A program made the translations under genes and the position numbers. This document shows positions 16,534 through 27,143 of a DNA stretch of 59,765 nucleotides, one piece after another. The stretch comes from Flavobacteriales bacterium (GTDB taxonomy: Bacteria > Bacteroidota > Bacteroidia > Flavobacteriales_D > Sanyastnellaceae): positions 1 through 59,765 of the forward strand of contig CANFLZ010000012.1 of the NCBI GenBank assembly GCA_947448135.1, in the 5' to 3' direction. Under the pieces are notes generated by a model, which saw only the letters and a program-made list of their open reading frames with translations, made no database searches and was not told the origin of the DNA. How positions within the stretch are numbered: position 1 is the stretch's first letter; every line of letters begins with the position of its first letter.

Positions 16534-19521
16534 TTATTTTTCTTTTTTGCTCAACCAGTTACGCATATCAACTACGATTGGTGTTGCAATAAACAATGTT
16601 GAATAAACCCCAGAGATAACTCCGATAATCATCGCAAAACAGAAACCTTTGATGTCATCACTTCCGAAGAAGAACATCACCAACAAGGTCAACAACACAG
16701 TCATAGACGTGTTGATTGAACGACCTAAGGTAGAGTTCAATGCATCGTTTATAGTTGATTTTAATTCTGGGTTTTTGCGTGTGTTGAAGTATTCACGGAT
16801 ACGGTCAAAGATAACCACCGTATCGTTGATTGAATATCCAATTACAGTCAAGATAGCTCCAATGAAGTTTTGATTGACTTCCATGGAGAAAGGAACAAAT
16901 CCATTCAGCAAAGTGAAAGCTGAAACAACCACCAAAGCATCATGCAACAAGGCTGCAGAAGCGCCGATGGCAAAATCCCATTTTTGGAAACGGATGAAGA
17001 TATAAATACCAACCAAAATCAATCCGATAATGGTTGACCAAAAAGCTTCAGCTCTGAAGTCATCAGACATCGTAGCGTCTACTTTGTATGAAGAATCTAT
17101 CGTGTAATCTTGAGAAACTTGAGACAATCCAGTATTCACTTTTTCTGTAACCACTTCATCAATATTGGCAGCATCGCTATCCATCATGAAGTTGGTGGTG
17201 ATTTTGAATGTTTTGTTATCATTACCGATACTTTGAACAGAAACAGCAGCGGCATTTCCATTTTCTTCAATCAAGGAAGAACTCATGGCTGCACGAATAT
17301 TTTCTGCATCAACCGGCATTGTGTAGGTTACTTTATATGAAGTACCACCTGCAAAGTCAACACCCATATTGAATCCACGAGTTACCCAAGAAACCATACC
17401 TGCTCCAATAACGATGATCGAAATAGCATAATATACTTTACGCTTAGAAACGAAGTCATAATTTACTTTGGTGAACCAGTTCTTAGTCAAATTGCTGTAG
17501 AAGGTAATAGGCTTCTTGCTATCCAAACGCTTGTACAAAATCAAACGAGAGATGATGATTGCCGTAAATAGAGTGGTGAAAATACCGATGATCAAAGTAG
17601 TCGCGAATCCTTTGATTGGACCTGTACCGATGACCAATAATACGATACCTGTAATCAATGTTGTTGCGTTACCATCGATGATCGCGCTAACGGCTTTCAA
17701 GAATCCATCATTCATCGCAGCGCTAATCGGTTTGCCCAAGCGCAACTCTTCTTTCACACGCTCATAGATCAATACGTTTGCGTCAACCGCCATACCCATG
17801 GTCAAAACGATACCAGCGATACCCGGCAGTGTCAATGATCCCCCGATAGAAATCAATGCGCCAATCATGAAGAACAAGTTGGCAATCAAGGCCACGTTAG
17901 CAGCCCAACCAGCCCAAGCATAATAGAATACCATGTAAATGAGGATGACCAAGAAAGCCATTCCAAAAGACCACAAACCAGCACTGATATTCTCTTCTCC
18001 AAGAGTTGGTCCTACAGTTACTTCGTCAATGATTTTAGCTGGAGCAGGCAAAGACCCCGCTTTTAATAAACCTGCCAAATCTTTTGCTTCTTCGATTTGT
18101 TTATCGCGAGCACCAGTACCCAAGGTAATAACGGAACGACCATTGGGAATTTCGGAATTAACAGAAGGTGCAGAGTAAACCAAATTATCCATCACGATTG
18201 CGATAGCACGCTTGTTATCAGCAGCATTTTTCTTGGTCATGTCTCTCCAAACTGGAGTACCCACTTCTGGATCCATGGTCATTTCTACCGTGACATCTCC
18301 TGTTGTTGGATCAAAATCTTGACGCGCATCGATGATGGACTTGCCATCCAATTGCGCTTTTCCTTTTAACGAAGGATCTTTGATTGCATGAAGCGTAACA
18401 ACGTTAGCCATAGGCTTAGCACTCCACAACAAACGCAATTCTGGTTTTGCAGCCATCGCACGTTTTGATTCAGGACGTGCCAATAATTTGTTGATAGCGG
18501 AAGTGTCAGAAACACGCGCCATACCCACTATGCTGTTGCCTGATTGTACACGAGGATCCAACAATGAGAACAAAGGATTCTTTTTACGAGACTCCTCACG
18601 AGTCAACAAGCTATCCGCTTTGATCTTGGTGGAGTCAACAGATGCGGTCAAAGCCGAGTCAGAAACTACGGTGTCTTTCTTAGCGGCCAATCCGAACAAT
18701 TCAGGAGCAATTTCTTTACCCAAATTCTCGTTGATTTTAACAACAACGTCAAAAATTTCTGTATTGAAATAAGTATCCCAAAATTCTAGGTTAGCTGTCG
18801 ACTTTAAATTTTTGCGCACACGCTCACGATCGCTTACTCCTGGCAATTCAACAATGATACGACCGCTCAACGATTGTTTTTGAACGTTGGGTTGCGTTAC
18901 ACCGAATTGGTCAATACGCTTGCGAATGATGTTCTCTGTGTTATCAATGGCATCGTTTGCCTCTTTTCTCAAAGCTTTGATCACATCACTATCGGATGCT
19001 TTTGCAGGGAATTTGTCTTTGTTCTCATAATTGCTGAACAAAGTCCATAACTCAATATTGGAGTTTTGGTTCTTCCAAGATTTTTCAAACAATGAAATGA
19101 AATCCTCCGTTGAGTTACGCTGCGCGGCAACAGCCTCTTTGATTGCGTTGGTAAATGCAGGGGTTTCGTTGTAGTCAGACAATGCAACAACCAAGTCTGG
19201 AATAGATACTTCCAAAGTAACAGACATACCACCTTTTAAGTCAAGTCCTAAACTCAACTCGTGTTGCTTCAAATAATTGTACGTATGATCAAATAGCGGA
19301 TAAGCTTTTGCTTCCGAACTATCGCGTAACATTTTACGCTCTAAATCATAAATGGCAATATCGGCAGCCTCTCCTTGAAGCTTGGTATTGGCGATCGAAT
19401 CAACCGCAAGTTGGTGGATGTTTTTCTCATATTGAGATGCCACCCATCCGAATGACAAAGAATACAACACAGCCACCGCAAGTAGGATGACAAAGGTCCA
19501 AAGAATCGATCTATTCCTCAT
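16534..19521 (-). CDS. secDF: Fused SecDF protein translocase subunit
   Basis: Proton-driven partner of SecYEG that pulls proteins across the inner membrane. The 995-residue protein joins SecD (residues about 1-650) and SecF (about 660-995), the usual state in Bacteroidetes. Visible features are an N-terminal span, the D1 motif LGLDLKGGMSVTLEV (about 91-105), the periplasmic P1 domain with a long lineage-specific insert, and the SecD membrane motif MAVDANVLIYERVKEELR. The SecF motifs are GVDFAGGTSYKV and YSINDTVVIFDRIREY. A -7 box TATATTTG lies 34 bases upstream and a hairpin terminator follows. Confidence 0.97.
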   Translation of the reverse strand: MRNRSILWTFVILLAVAVLYSLSFGWVASQYEKNIHQLAVDSIANTKLQGEAADIAIYDLERKMLRDSSEAKAYPLFDHTYNYLKQHELSLGLDLKGGMSVTLEVSIPDLVVALSDYNETPAFTNAIKEAVAAQRNSTEDFISLFEKSWKNQNSNIELWTLFSNYENKDKFPAKASDSDVIKALRKEANDAIDNTENIIRKRIDQFGVTQPNVQKQSLSGRIIVELPGVSDRERVRKNLKSTANLEFWDTYFNTEIFDVVVKINENLGKEIAPELFGLAAKKDTVVSDSALTASVDSTKIKADSLLTREESRKKNPLFSLLDPRVQSGNSIVGMARVSDTSAINKLLARPESKRAMAAKPELRLLWSAKPMANVVTLHAIKDPSLKGKAQLDGKSIIDARQDFDPTTGDVTVEMTMDPEVGTPVWRDMTKKNAADNKRAIAIVMDNLVYSAPSVNSEIPNGRSVITLGTGARDKQIEEAKDLAGLLKAGSLPAPAKIIDEVTVGPTLGEENISAGLWSFGMAFLVILIYMVFYYAWAGWAANVALIANLFFMIGALISIGGSLTLPGIAGIVLTMGMAVDANVLIYERVKEELRLGKPISAAMNDGFLKAVSAIIDGNATTLITGIVLLVIGTGPIKGFATTLIIGIFTTLFTAIIISRLILYKRLDSKKPITFYSNLTKNWFTKVNYDFVSKRKVYYAISIIVIGAGMVSWVTRGFNMGVDFAGGTSYKVTYTMPVDAENIRAAMSSSLIEENGNAAAVSVQSIGNDNKTFKITTNFMMDSDAANIDEVVTEKVNTGLSQVSQDYTIDSSYKVDATMSDDFRAEAFWSTIIGLILVGIYIFIRFQKWDFAIGASAALLHDALVVVSAFTLLNGFVPFSMEVNQNFIGAILTVIGYSINDTVVIFDRIREYFNTRKNPELKSTINDALNSTLGRSINTSMTVLLTLLVMFFFGSDDIKGFCFAMIIGVISGVYSTLFIATPIVVDMRNWLSKKEK

Positions 19522-19554
19522 GTAACGTTAATTTATTCTGATTAAGTAAGGTAG

Positions 19555-19562
19555 CAAATATA
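19555..19562 (-). promoter_or_regulatory. -7 box of secDF
   Basis: Minus-strand TATATTTG followed by C, a perfect consensus box, 34 bases before the ATG at 19521. The -33 element is not obvious at normal spacing. Confidence 0.6.
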
Positions 19563-19586
19563 ATAAAGTCGCGTCTATTTGACGGG

Positions 19587-19613
19587 CAAAAAAAAACCGG
19601 CAAATTGCCGGTT
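19587..19613 (-). terminator. Terminator of rpmB
   Basis: GC-rich stem ACCGGC/GCCGGT (19596-19601 with 19607-19612) and, on the minus strand, a T-run of about ten bases. It lies 36 bases after the rpmB stop and isolates rpmB from secDF. Confidence 0.88.
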
Positions 19614-19648
19614 CAATTTTCGGCCTGTAAGAGGCGTCAAATTTTTAA

Positions 19649-19885
19649 TTAGGCCATCAAACCGTTGGCTTTGGCTTGCTTCATAGCAGCGGCTAATCCA
19701 ATCTTGTTGATCGTTTTCATTCCTTTCGGAGTTACACGCAACTCAATAAAGCGTTGCTCTTCCTCTGACCAAAACTTCTTGTATTGCAAGTTAGGATAAA
19801 ACTTACGACGAGTCTTGATATTAGAGTGAGAAACATTGTTTCCTGAAATGGTTTTCTTACCGGTAATTTGACAAACGCGTGGCAT
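19649..19885 (-). CDS. rpmB: 50S ribosomal protein L28
   Basis: Large-subunit ribosomal protein of 78 residues. The beginning MPRVCQITGKKTISGNNVSHS and the ending with TPKGMKTINKIGL are diagnostic of bacterial L28. It is monocistronic here: a promoter box lies 34 bases upstream and a strong terminator 36 bases downstream. In many Bacteroidetes rpmB is followed by rpmG (L33) and a DUF4295 gene; neither is present here. Confidence 0.97.
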   Translation of the reverse strand: MPRVCQITGKKTISGNNVSHSNIKTRRKFYPNLQYKKFWSEEEQRFIELRVTPKGMKTINKIGLAAAMKQAKANGLMA

Positions 19886-19912
19886 ATTCTTCTTTTTTTA
19901 AATTCGAAATAA

Positions 19913-19926
19913 GGAGTGCAAATATA
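19913..19926 (-). promoter_or_regulatory. Promoter -7 region of rpmB
   Basis: Minus-strand TATATTTGCACTCC; the first eight bases are a perfect -7 box. The same 14 bases occur upstream of rpsT at 54451-54464. Only the -7 side is recognisable; the -33 region is AT-rich without TTG. Confidence 0.65.
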
Positions 19927-19949
19927 GTAATTTTTTTACTATTCCGATG

Positions 19950-21215
19950 TTAATTATTAAAATAATTGGCTCTAAGTAAGTTAGCAGCTTGTAAACAAGC
20001 GTTTTGGATGTTTCTAACGCGATTTGTTCCCAATCTCAGAGTACTGGAAAAGGTGGTTTCACCATTTGAAACAGCTATGCAAATGGTTCCAACGGGAATG
20101 TTGGGGTCATTGCTGGTGGGTCCAGCGTACCCTGTGGTGGCTATAGCAAAATCGGTATGGAAGAGTTTTCTACAGTTTTCTGCCATTTCCTTAGCTACGG
20201 CCTCACTCACGACATTGTTTTTTTCGATTGTCGATTCATGTACATTTAAAATGCTTGTTTTTACTTCGGTCCAATAACTGGTGATTCCTCCTTTAAAATA
20301 GTCACTGGCCTGTGCCTCTTGTGTGAGAATGCTCTGTAAAGCCCCGCCGGTGCAGCTTTCAGCTATGCTTAACGTTTTATTGGATTGTCGACAGAATTGG
20401 GCAATGACCTGGTAGATGCTCGTTTCGGTGTTGCTGAATATGTATTCACCGATCAATTGGTGCATTTTCCCAACAAAAATGTCCATTTTCTGTTGAGCAC
20501 CCTCATTGTCCCAATTGCCATAGCTGGAAAGTCGAAGTTTCACGCAGCCCGGAGATGGCAAATAAGCGAGTGCAATCTCGGCTTGAGCGATTTCCTCTTC
20601 AAAAGGAGCTAGTTTTTCTGCAAGGAAGCTTTCTCCCACACCAATGGTCATGATGGTGCGGTGAATGATATTGGGCAATGAAAAAGCGTTTTGAATTTTA
20701 TCCCAAACGAAGCTTTCCATGATCCCTTTCATTTCATAAGGCACGCCAGGCATAGAAACCAACACGTGCCCATTTTTTTCGAACCACATGCCTGGGGCTG
20801 TCCCCTGAAGATTAGGAAGGACTTGGCATTTGGATGGAACCATACTTTGCCCATCATTGCTGGCCAATACAGGAAGGTTTCGCTGTGCAAAAAAACGATT
20901 GACTCGTTCTTGGGTTTCGATATCACGGACAAGCACGTCCTGAAAATAATGGGCAATTGTTTTTTTTGTGATGTCGTCTTTCGTTGGGCCGAGTCCTCCT
21001 GTGACTAGGGTAACTTGAGCTTCTGTCATGCTGGTTTCTATTTCTCTCAAAATAGCATCCTGTTGATCGGGGATCGAAATGACTCTGCGAACGCGTAATC
21101 CGTGCTGATTGCATTGCGCACCCAGCCAAGTGGCATTGGTGTTGACAGTCTGACCAATCAATAGTTCATCACCAATTGATAATATATCCACCCAAACATT
21201 TTTATTGTATTCCAT
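19950..21215 (-). CDS. cinA: CinA family protein (NMN deamidase-type, MoCF-like plus PncC domain)
   Basis: Predicted pyridine-nucleotide recycling enzyme. The 421-residue protein has an N-terminal MoCF/MogA-like domain (ILSIGDELLIGQTVNTNATWLG, then TGGLGPTKDDITKK, about residues 74-87). Its C-terminal CinA/PncC domain (LSIAESCTGGALQSILT near residue 282, and IATTGYAGPTSNDPNIPVGT) is the catalytic part that deamidates nicotinamide mononucleotide in characterised members. Length and two-domain order are typical. It is divergent from the Asp-box T9SS gene; a TAAATTTG box on the minus strand at 21245-21238 is a candidate promoter. Confidence 0.94.
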   Translation of the reverse strand: MEYNKNVWVDILSIGDELLIGQTVNTNATWLGAQCNQHGLRVRRVISIPDQQDAILREIETSMTEAQVTLVTGGLGPTKDDITKKTIAHYFQDVLVRDIETQERVNRFFAQRNLPVLASNDGQSMVPSKCQVLPNLQGTAPGMWFEKNGHVLVSMPGVPYEMKGIMESFVWDKIQNAFSLPNIIHRTIMTIGVGESFLAEKLAPFEEEIAQAEIALAYLPSPGCVKLRLSSYGNWDNEGAQQKMDIFVGKMHQLIGEYIFSNTETSIYQVIAQFCRQSNKTLSIAESCTGGALQSILTQEAQASDYFKGGITSYWTEVKTSILNVHESTIEKNNVVSEAVAKEMAENCRKLFHTDFAIATTGYAGPTSNDPNIPVGTICIAVSNGETTFSSTLRLGTNRVRNIQNACLQAANLLRANYFNN

Positions 21216-21222
21216 CTTCTTT

Positions 21223-21245
21223 TATATTCGCTTGAAACAAATTTA
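21223..21245. promoter_or_regulatory. Divergent promoter region between cinA and a T9SS gene
   Basis: Plus-strand TATATTCG at 21223-21230 (38 bases before the ATG at 21268) and minus-strand TAAATTTG at 21245-21238 (23 bases before the cinA ATG) lie back to back. Both fit the -7 box; the -33 elements are unclear. Confidence 0.45.
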
Positions 21246-21267
21246 TTTTATACTTAACCAAAAGCCC

Positions 21268-23592
21268 ATGAAAAAGTTCTATTCATTCGGTTTAATGTTG
21301 GCGATTGCTGGCTCAATGTCAGCTCAGAGTCAAATTAAACATAGCCCTGGCAATAGCCCCTCGGCTAAGTACAATCCTTACAAGGATGAAGTTATTCAAC
21401 AAGTGTTGTCTCAGAAGACAAAGCATCCAATGATTCCAGGTGCTGCAAAAAGTGCATCTACGGAAGAGGAATTGGGAGTGTCCGTCTATGATTTGCAATC
21501 CAATGGATCGATCTGTCCACGCATCGTGGCCGATGACAATGGAGTGGCAGCGACATTTACTTTCTCAGCTTTGGAAGGTGGTGGAACCTACACAGATCGC
21601 GGAACAGGATACAACTTTAGAAACCCATCTACCAATCAATGGGATGATTTTCCTTCTTCTCGCATTGAAACGATGAGAACGGGTTGGTCTAACTTGATGC
21701 ATTTGGCCAATGGAAGCGAAGTAGTTTTGGCTCACTCTGGTACAGGTGGTGTTAAAATGACTTCTCGTTCAGCTGTGGGTACTGGAACTTGGAATACTAC
21801 CTCTGAAATTCCTACCAATACTGGCGAGGCGATGTTGTGGCCTCGTGCTTGCAATGTTGGCAATACGATTCATATGATCGCAATTACGGATCCAAATGAC
21901 GCTACTCCTTACAACGGATTAGAGAGTTGTTTGTTGTACTATCGTTCTCAAGATGGTGGTGCTACCTGGGATGTAGTAGACGGAAATTTGCCAGAAGTAA
22001 ATTCCAATTTTATTACCAATGTTACTGCTGATACATACGCTATCCACGCTCGCGGGAACACCGTTGCGATTGCTGTATTTGGTGAGTTACAAGATACTTA
22101 TGTTTTGGTATCAGAAGATGGTGGTTCAACTTGGACCAAAACAATAGTTTGGGATTTTCCTATTGATAATTACGTAGTAGATATGGGAACGGATGTTGGC
22201 AATGACGGTATTCAAGATACGATCATGTCAACTGAAGGTACAGGAGCAATTTATGTTGATGCGAGCAATGCGTTGCATGTTGCTTTTGGTACCATGTTCT
22301 ACACAGATGATTTGGGAGTTGTGGATTCTGTATACTCTTATTTCCCTTTGACAGGAAGCATTGCTTATTGGAATAGTGGAATGACACCAACCGTAACAGG
22401 CGTTGACAGTGTTTGGGTAGGTCAAGATTCTACTTTCTTGTACAATGAGATTGTCTATTCAAACGAGATTGATTTGGTAAACTCTACTTATGTTATGTCT
22501 GATTACTCAGATCCATATGATATGGGTTCGGGTCCAATCATGGTGGGTTCTGTTGCTGGTGCTCCAGCCGGAATTTCTTGGTCTACTGCTCAGTTAAATT
22601 TTGATGATGTGAATTTGGCCGGTGCCATTTTGGATATCAACGGAAATTCAATGTTGTTGCCAGTATCAGGTGTTGTGGATATTTCACAATGGGGCTTGGG
22701 TAGTAGTTTTGACTATACCATCTCTTCTGCAATTGATAGTGTATTGACCAATGTCAATATCACCTTCAATGGTACTTACAACACGGGTGAGATTTTGGAT
22801 ACCGTTTATGTTATCGCTTCTATTACACCAATCTATTCCTACACCGACATTTACAATTATGTAGATGTATTGAGCTTCAATGATGTTGTTTTGCAAATAG
22901 GTGTTTCTCCAGATAATGATACCACTATTCCAGCTTCAGGAACTGAAGTAGGACAATATGGTAATTCAGGTATCGCTTCTCATCCACAATTGGCGGGAGA
23001 TGCCAATGGAAATGTATATTGTACTTACTCTGCTATCAATGAGAACTTCTTCAATGGTCAAGAGTATTTGCGTCACGTATATGCTGTGAAATCAGCAGAC
23101 GGTGGAGCATCATGGTCAACTGAGGTGGATATCACTCCTGACTTAGCTGGAACAGGATGGGAATACATGTATGCATCATTGGCGCATGAAATGTACAATG
23201 ACCGTTTGCATTTGGTTATTCAAAAGGATGAAGAGCCAGGAATTCACGTACAACCAGAAACTGTTGCTGATCCAGTAGCAGACAATTTGCAAATCTACTT
23301 GGCTGTAACAAGTGACTTGGTTGCTACTTTCAACGAGAGTGTTTCTGATGTTGATGCAGTTGAGACGATGGCAGTTTATCCAAATCCTTCAACTAGCGTA
23401 GTTAACGTTATTACAGAGAACTGGATGGGCGGTCAATTGCAAGTGTTTGATTTGACAGGTCGTCAAGTGATCAATCAAAATATTACTGCTGGTCGTGCAA
23501 CCCTCAATGTTTCTGAATGGAACTCAGGATTGTACCAAGTTGTAGTTTTGAGCAAAGGTCAAAAAGTGGTTTCTACTTTGGTGGTAGAATAA
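21268..23592 (+). CDS. T9SS-secreted Asp-box (sialidase/BNR-like) repeat protein
   Basis: The ATG at 21268 gives a signal peptide (MKKFYSFGLMLAIAGSMSAQ). The 774-residue protein carries three Asp-box motifs: SQDGGATW (about residue 226), SEDGGSTW (about 281) and SADGGASW (about 608), which mark beta-propeller blades as in sialidases and BNR proteins. A 300-residue Thr/Asp/Tyr-rich insert lies between the second and third. No sialidase FRIP motif or catalytic Tyr/Glu pair is evident, so enzymatic activity is doubtful. The C-terminus is a T9SS type A sorting domain (VYPNPSTSVVNV, ending KVVSTLVVE). A terminator follows. Confidence 0.88.
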   Translation: MKKFYSFGLMLAIAGSMSAQSQIKHSPGNSPSAKYNPYKDEVIQQVLSQKTKHPMIPGAAKSASTEEELGVSVYDLQSNGSICPRIVADDNGVAATFTFSALEGGGTYTDRGTGYNFRNPSTNQWDDFPSSRIETMRTGWSNLMHLANGSEVVLAHSGTGGVKMTSRSAVGTGTWNTTSEIPTNTGEAMLWPRACNVGNTIHMIAITDPNDATPYNGLESCLLYYRSQDGGATWDVVDGNLPEVNSNFITNVTADTYAIHARGNTVAIAVFGELQDTYVLVSEDGGSTWTKTIVWDFPIDNYVVDMGTDVGNDGIQDTIMSTEGTGAIYVDASNALHVAFGTMFYTDDLGVVDSVYSYFPLTGSIAYWNSGMTPTVTGVDSVWVGQDSTFLYNEIVYSNEIDLVNSTYVMSDYSDPYDMGSGPIMVGSVAGAPAGISWSTAQLNFDDVNLAGAILDINGNSMLLPVSGVVDISQWGLGSSFDYTISSAIDSVLTNVNITFNGTYNTGEILDTVYVIASITPIYSYTDIYNYVDVLSFNDVVLQIGVSPDNDTTIPASGTEVGQYGNSGIASHPQLAGDANGNVYCTYSAINENFFNGQEYLRHVYAVKSADGGASWSTEVDITPDLAGTGWEYMYASLAHEMYNDRLHLVIQKDEEPGIHVQPETVADPVADNLQIYLAVTSDLVATFNESVSDVDAVETMAVYPNPSTSVVNVITENWMGGQLQVFDLTGRQVINQNITAGRATLNVSEWNSGLYQVVVLSKGQKVVSTLVVE

Positions 23593-23609
23593 TACAAAAT
23601 AGATAGAAT

Positions 23610-23637
23610 AAAAAACCCCGCGTTAGCGGGGTTTTTT
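23610..23637. terminator. Bidirectional terminator between T9SS gene and secA
   Basis: Twelve-base-pair perfect stem (23610-23621 with 23626-23637), loop GTTA, with A-run and T-run built into the arms. It can end both the plus-strand T9SS transcript and the converging secA transcript. Confidence 0.93.
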
Positions 23638-23657
23638 GTTGAACGAAAAATCAAAAT

Positions 23658-26600
23658 TTATAGTCCTCCAGCCAATCCGTGACAAGACTTGTATTTTTTC
23701 CCAGAGCCACAAGGACATGGATCATTGCGACCTATTTTAGGATCGACACGCAAAGGCTCATTTCTTACTGGAGCACTTTCTTGCATGGCTTGTTGCTGAT
23801 TTCTTTCAGCAGTATTCAATACATCTGGTTTGTTGGTTGAAGTCTTGGGTTGCTGAGCAACTGGCTCTTGTCTTAGTGCAGCAGGACCGCTGTTATCAGC
23901 AATCTTGCAAGTCAATAAGAACTGAATGATTTCACCATTGATTTTGGCCAAGATGTTTTTAAACAATTCATAGCTTTCCAATTTGTAAATCAACAGCGGA
24001 TCTTTTTGTTCGTGAGAGGCAAACTGCACGTTGTGACGCAAATCATCCATGTCTCTCAAATGTTCTTTCCAATACAAATCAATGATGGCTAACGTAATGG
24101 ATTTTTCCAGGGTGTCGATGATTTCTTTGCCTTGGGTCTCCATTGCTTTGGTCATATTGACACCGATCTGAAGATTTTTTCTACCATCACTCAATGGGAT
24201 CGCAATATTTTGATACCCCTGATTGCTTTGATATATGTTCTGAATAACAGGAAGTGCTTGTTGCTTCAAAGCATTCATACGGTGGTTGTATCCATGTACA
24301 ATCTCATCATACAGATTGTGCGTTAGATTTTCGGATTTTTCTCGCAGGAATGTGTCTTGAGAAATATTGGTATCGATTCCGAACAGTCGCAGACTTTCCA
24401 GACGGAAGGCTTCGTAATTTTTGTCGGTGTAATAGAAATCAACCACATGAGCGGCCAAATCAAACATCATATTGTCGATGTCTAATTGGAGGCGCTCTCC
24501 AAATAAAGCATGTTTTCTGCGTTTGTAAATTACCTCACGTTGCGCATTCATCACATCGTCAAATTCCAATAGACGCTTTCTCACGCCAAAGTGATTTTCT
24601 TCCACTTTTTTCTGAGCACGCTCGATAGAAGAGGTAATCATGGAATGTTGAATCACTTCACCTTCTTCAAGTCCTAGTCTATCCATCATTTTGGCAATTC
24701 GATCCGATCCGAACAAACGCATCAAATCATCTTCCAATGAAACATAGAACTGTGAAGAACCTGGATCTCCTTGGCGTCCAGAACGACCTCGCAACTGGCG
24801 GTCGACGCGACGTGAATCATGGCGTTCTGTTCCAATAATGGCGAGACCTTTGTCTTTTACACCATCACCTAGCTTGATATCTGTACCACGACCCGCCATA
24901 TTGGTGGCGATAGTGACGGTACCTGCTTGACCGGCCAATGCCACAATCTCGGCTTCTTTTTGGTGAAGCTTAGCATTCAATACTTGGTGGGCAATATTTC
25001 TTTGCTTTAACATACGAGAAAGCAATTCAGAAACCTCGACAGTCGTTGTTCCTACAAGAACAGGACGGCCTTCGGCTTGTAACTGCGCAACCTCGTCGAT
25101 AATTGCGTTGTATTTCTCACGTTTGGTTTTGTAAACCTTATCGTTTTCGTCTTTTCGTTGAATGTTGCGATGTGTTGGAATGACCATTACATCCAATTTG
25201 TAAATACTCCAAAATTCACCGGCTTCTGTTTCCGCAGTTCCGGTCATACCCGCCAACTTGTGGTACATGCGGAAGTAATTTTGAAGGGTGATGGTGGCAT
25301 AGGTTTGCGTCGCGGCTTCCACGCGAACATTCTCCTTGGCCTCAATCGCCTGGTGCAGACCATCAGAATATCGACGGCCTTCCATGATACGTCCTGTTTG
25401 CTCATCAACGATTTTGACTTTGTTATCCATGACAACATAGTCTACATCTTTTTCAAAAAGCGCGTAGGCTTTTAAAAGTTGGTTGATGGTGTGAATGCGT
25501 TCACTTTTAACGGCGTAGTCGCGCTGAAGAGCTTCTACTCGCTGTAATTTCTCCTCCTCGGTTTGAGCCGTTTGCTCAATTTGCGCCAATTCACTTCCCA
25601 AATCGGGTAAGACAAAGAAATGGTCGTCTTCCATATTATTGGAAAGAAGGGCAATTCCTTTATCGGTTAACTCAATTTGGTTGTTTTTTTCTTCGATCAC
25701 AAAAAACAATTCCTCGTTAACCTTCGGCATTTCACGCTGATTGTCTTGTAAGAAATGGCCTTCCGTTTTGAGCAATTGGGCTTTCATTCCCTCTTCGCTC
25801 AATAGTTTGATCAAAGCCTTGCTCTTTGGAAAAGAGCGATAAGCGCGGAATAACGCAAGACCACCTTCTTCGATATCACTCTTAGAAGGCGCGCCCGAGG
25901 CGGGCTGCAATTTTTTCTTCGCATCGTTTAAGAATTCATTGAATGCGGTTTTTTGCGCATTGATAATGACTTGAACACGAGGCTTGAGGTTGTCAAATTC
26001 ATGTTGATCACCTTTTGGGGTTGGACCAGAAATAATCAACGGAGTACGTGCCTCATCAATTAAAACAGAATCCACCTCATCGACAATCGCAAAGTGATGT
26101 TTTCTTTGAACCAATTGGCCGCTTTCAGTGGCCATGTTGTCGCGGAGGTAATCAAAACCGAATTCATTGTTTGTTCCAAAAGTAATGTCCGCTAAATAGG
26201 CGTTTCTTCTTGCATTGCTGTTGGGTTGGTGTCTGTCGATGCAATCAACAGTAAGTCCATGAAATTGATACAACGGACCCATCCATTCAGAGTCACGCTT
26301 GGCCAAATAATCGTTTACGGTGACCAAGTGAACACCGCGACCAGCAAGGGCATTCAAGAAAACTGGAAGCGTTGCTACCAAAGTTTTTCCTTCCCCTGTG
26401 GCCATTTCGGCAACTTTTCCAGAATGAAGTGCGATACCACCGATCAGCTGAACATTGTAATGTACCATGTTCCATTTGACCATCGTTCCGGCAGCATTCC
26501 ATTCGGTACTCCAAATGGCTTGGTCGCCTTGAATCGAAACAAAATCTTTGCCTTGAGCGGCAAGATCACGGTCGAGGTCAGATGCAGTGACTTGTATTTG

Positions 26601-26990
26601 TGGGTTTTGGGAAAAACGCTTGGATGTTTCTTTGATCAATGCAAAAGCGGTAGGTAAAATTTCCAATAGGGTAGCCTCCAGGACTTCCAGGTTTTGTTTT
26701 TCCAGGCCATCCACTTGCGCAAATAATCCTTCCTTTTTTTCTAATTCTTCGTTGGGAAGATTTTCGGCTTCGGCTTTGAGCTGATCGATTTGTTGTTGAA
26801 TCGGATCGAGCGCCAGACGGATTTTATTTTTAAGATCGGAAGAGCATTGACGAAGCGCGTCAATGGAGATGCTCTCCAATTTTTTTTCTTCGGCTAAAAC
26901 CGCCTCTACCAAGGGTTGTACGGCTTTTAAATCGTTCTGCGCTTTGTCTCCGACAATTTTTTTCAGAATGCTTTGAATCGCTTTAATCAT
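23658..26990 (-). CDS. secA: Preprotein translocase ATPase SecA
   Basis: Motor ATPase driving Sec-dependent export. The 1110-residue protein has Walker A MATGEGKT (about residue 197), the helicase motif [18 protein letters not shown], the GTDIKLG region and the arginine-rich motif [18 protein letters not shown]. The C-terminal zinc-binding SEC-C motif is [14 protein letters not shown]. It is longer than E. coli SecA (901 residues) because of inserts in the N-terminal region and around residues 330-480, as commonly seen in Bacteroidetes. A -7 box lies 38 bases upstream and the short leader contains a hairpin. Confidence 0.97.
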   Translation of the reverse strand: MIKAIQSILKKIVGDKAQNDLKAVQPLVEAVLAEEKKLESISIDALRQCSSDLKNKIRLALDPIQQQIDQLKAEAENLPNEELEKKEGLFAQVDGLEKQNLEVLEATLLEILPTAFALIKETSKRFSQNPQIQVTASDLDRDLAAQGKDFVSIQGDQAIWSTEWNAAGTMVKWNMVHYNVQLIGGIALHSGKVAEMATGEGKTLVATLPVFLNALAGRGVHLVTVNDYLAKRDSEWMGPLYQFHGLTVDCIDRHQPNSNARRNAYLADITFGTNNEFGFDYLRDNMATESGQLVQRKHHFAIVDEVDSVLIDEARTPLIISGPTPKGDQHEFDNLKPRVQVIINAQKTAFNEFLNDAKKKLQPASGAPSKSDIEEGGLALFRAYRSFPKSKALIKLLSEEGMKAQLLKTEGHFLQDNQREMPKVNEELFFVIEEKNNQIELTDKGIALLSNNMEDDHFFVLPDLGSELAQIEQTAQTEEEKLQRVEALQRDYAVKSERIHTINQLLKAYALFEKDVDYVVMDNKVKIVDEQTGRIMEGRRYSDGLHQAIEAKENVRVEAATQTYATITLQNYFRMYHKLAGMTGTAETEAGEFWSIYKLDVMVIPTHRNIQRKDENDKVYKTKREKYNAIIDEVAQLQAEGRPVLVGTTTVEVSELLSRMLKQRNIAHQVLNAKLHQKEAEIVALAGQAGTVTIATNMAGRGTDIKLGDGVKDKGLAIIGTERHDSRRVDRQLRGRSGRQGDPGSSQFYVSLEDDLMRLFGSDRIAKMMDRLGLEEGEVIQHSMITSSIERAQKKVEENHFGVRKRLLEFDDVMNAQREVIYKRRKHALFGERLQLDIDNMMFDLAAHVVDFYYTDKNYEAFRLESLRLFGIDTNISQDTFLREKSENLTHNLYDEIVHGYNHRMNALKQQALPVIQNIYQSNQGYQNIAIPLSDGRKNLQIGVNMTKAMETQGKEIIDTLEKSITLAIIDLYWKEHLRDMDDLRHNVQFASHEQKDPLLIYKLESYELFKNILAKINGEIIQFLLTCKIADNSGPAALRQEPVAQQPKTSTNKPDVLNTAERNQQQAMQESAPVRNEPLRVDPKIGRNDPCPCGSGKKYKSCHGLAGGL

Positions 26991-27004
26991 AGTCTAAAAA
27001 TAAG

Positions 27005-27035
27005 GCTGCTTTCTCGGCAGCGTCGGGCAAAGGTA
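27005..27035 (-). promoter_or_regulatory. secA promoter and leader hairpin
   Basis: Minus-strand TACCTTTG (27035 to 27028) is a perfect TAnnTTTG. The predicted transcript starts near 27022 and its first bases form a 5-base-pair stem (27017-27021 with 27005-27009, 7-base loop), followed by CTTATTTTT and then the ATG at 26990. Confidence 0.5.
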
Positions 27036-27143
27036 ATTCAAATCAATGCAAGAGAACACCAAATAATGTTATCGAAAATTGAAAGGAGTTGTTTAATTTT
27101 TGGAGGCAGGATTCCAAAAAAAACCAGGTTATGTTTTGAACAA

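Noticed and set aside
21268-23592. Active sialidase
   Set aside because: Asp boxes are present but no FRIP motif or catalytic Tyr/Glu arrangement could be identified.
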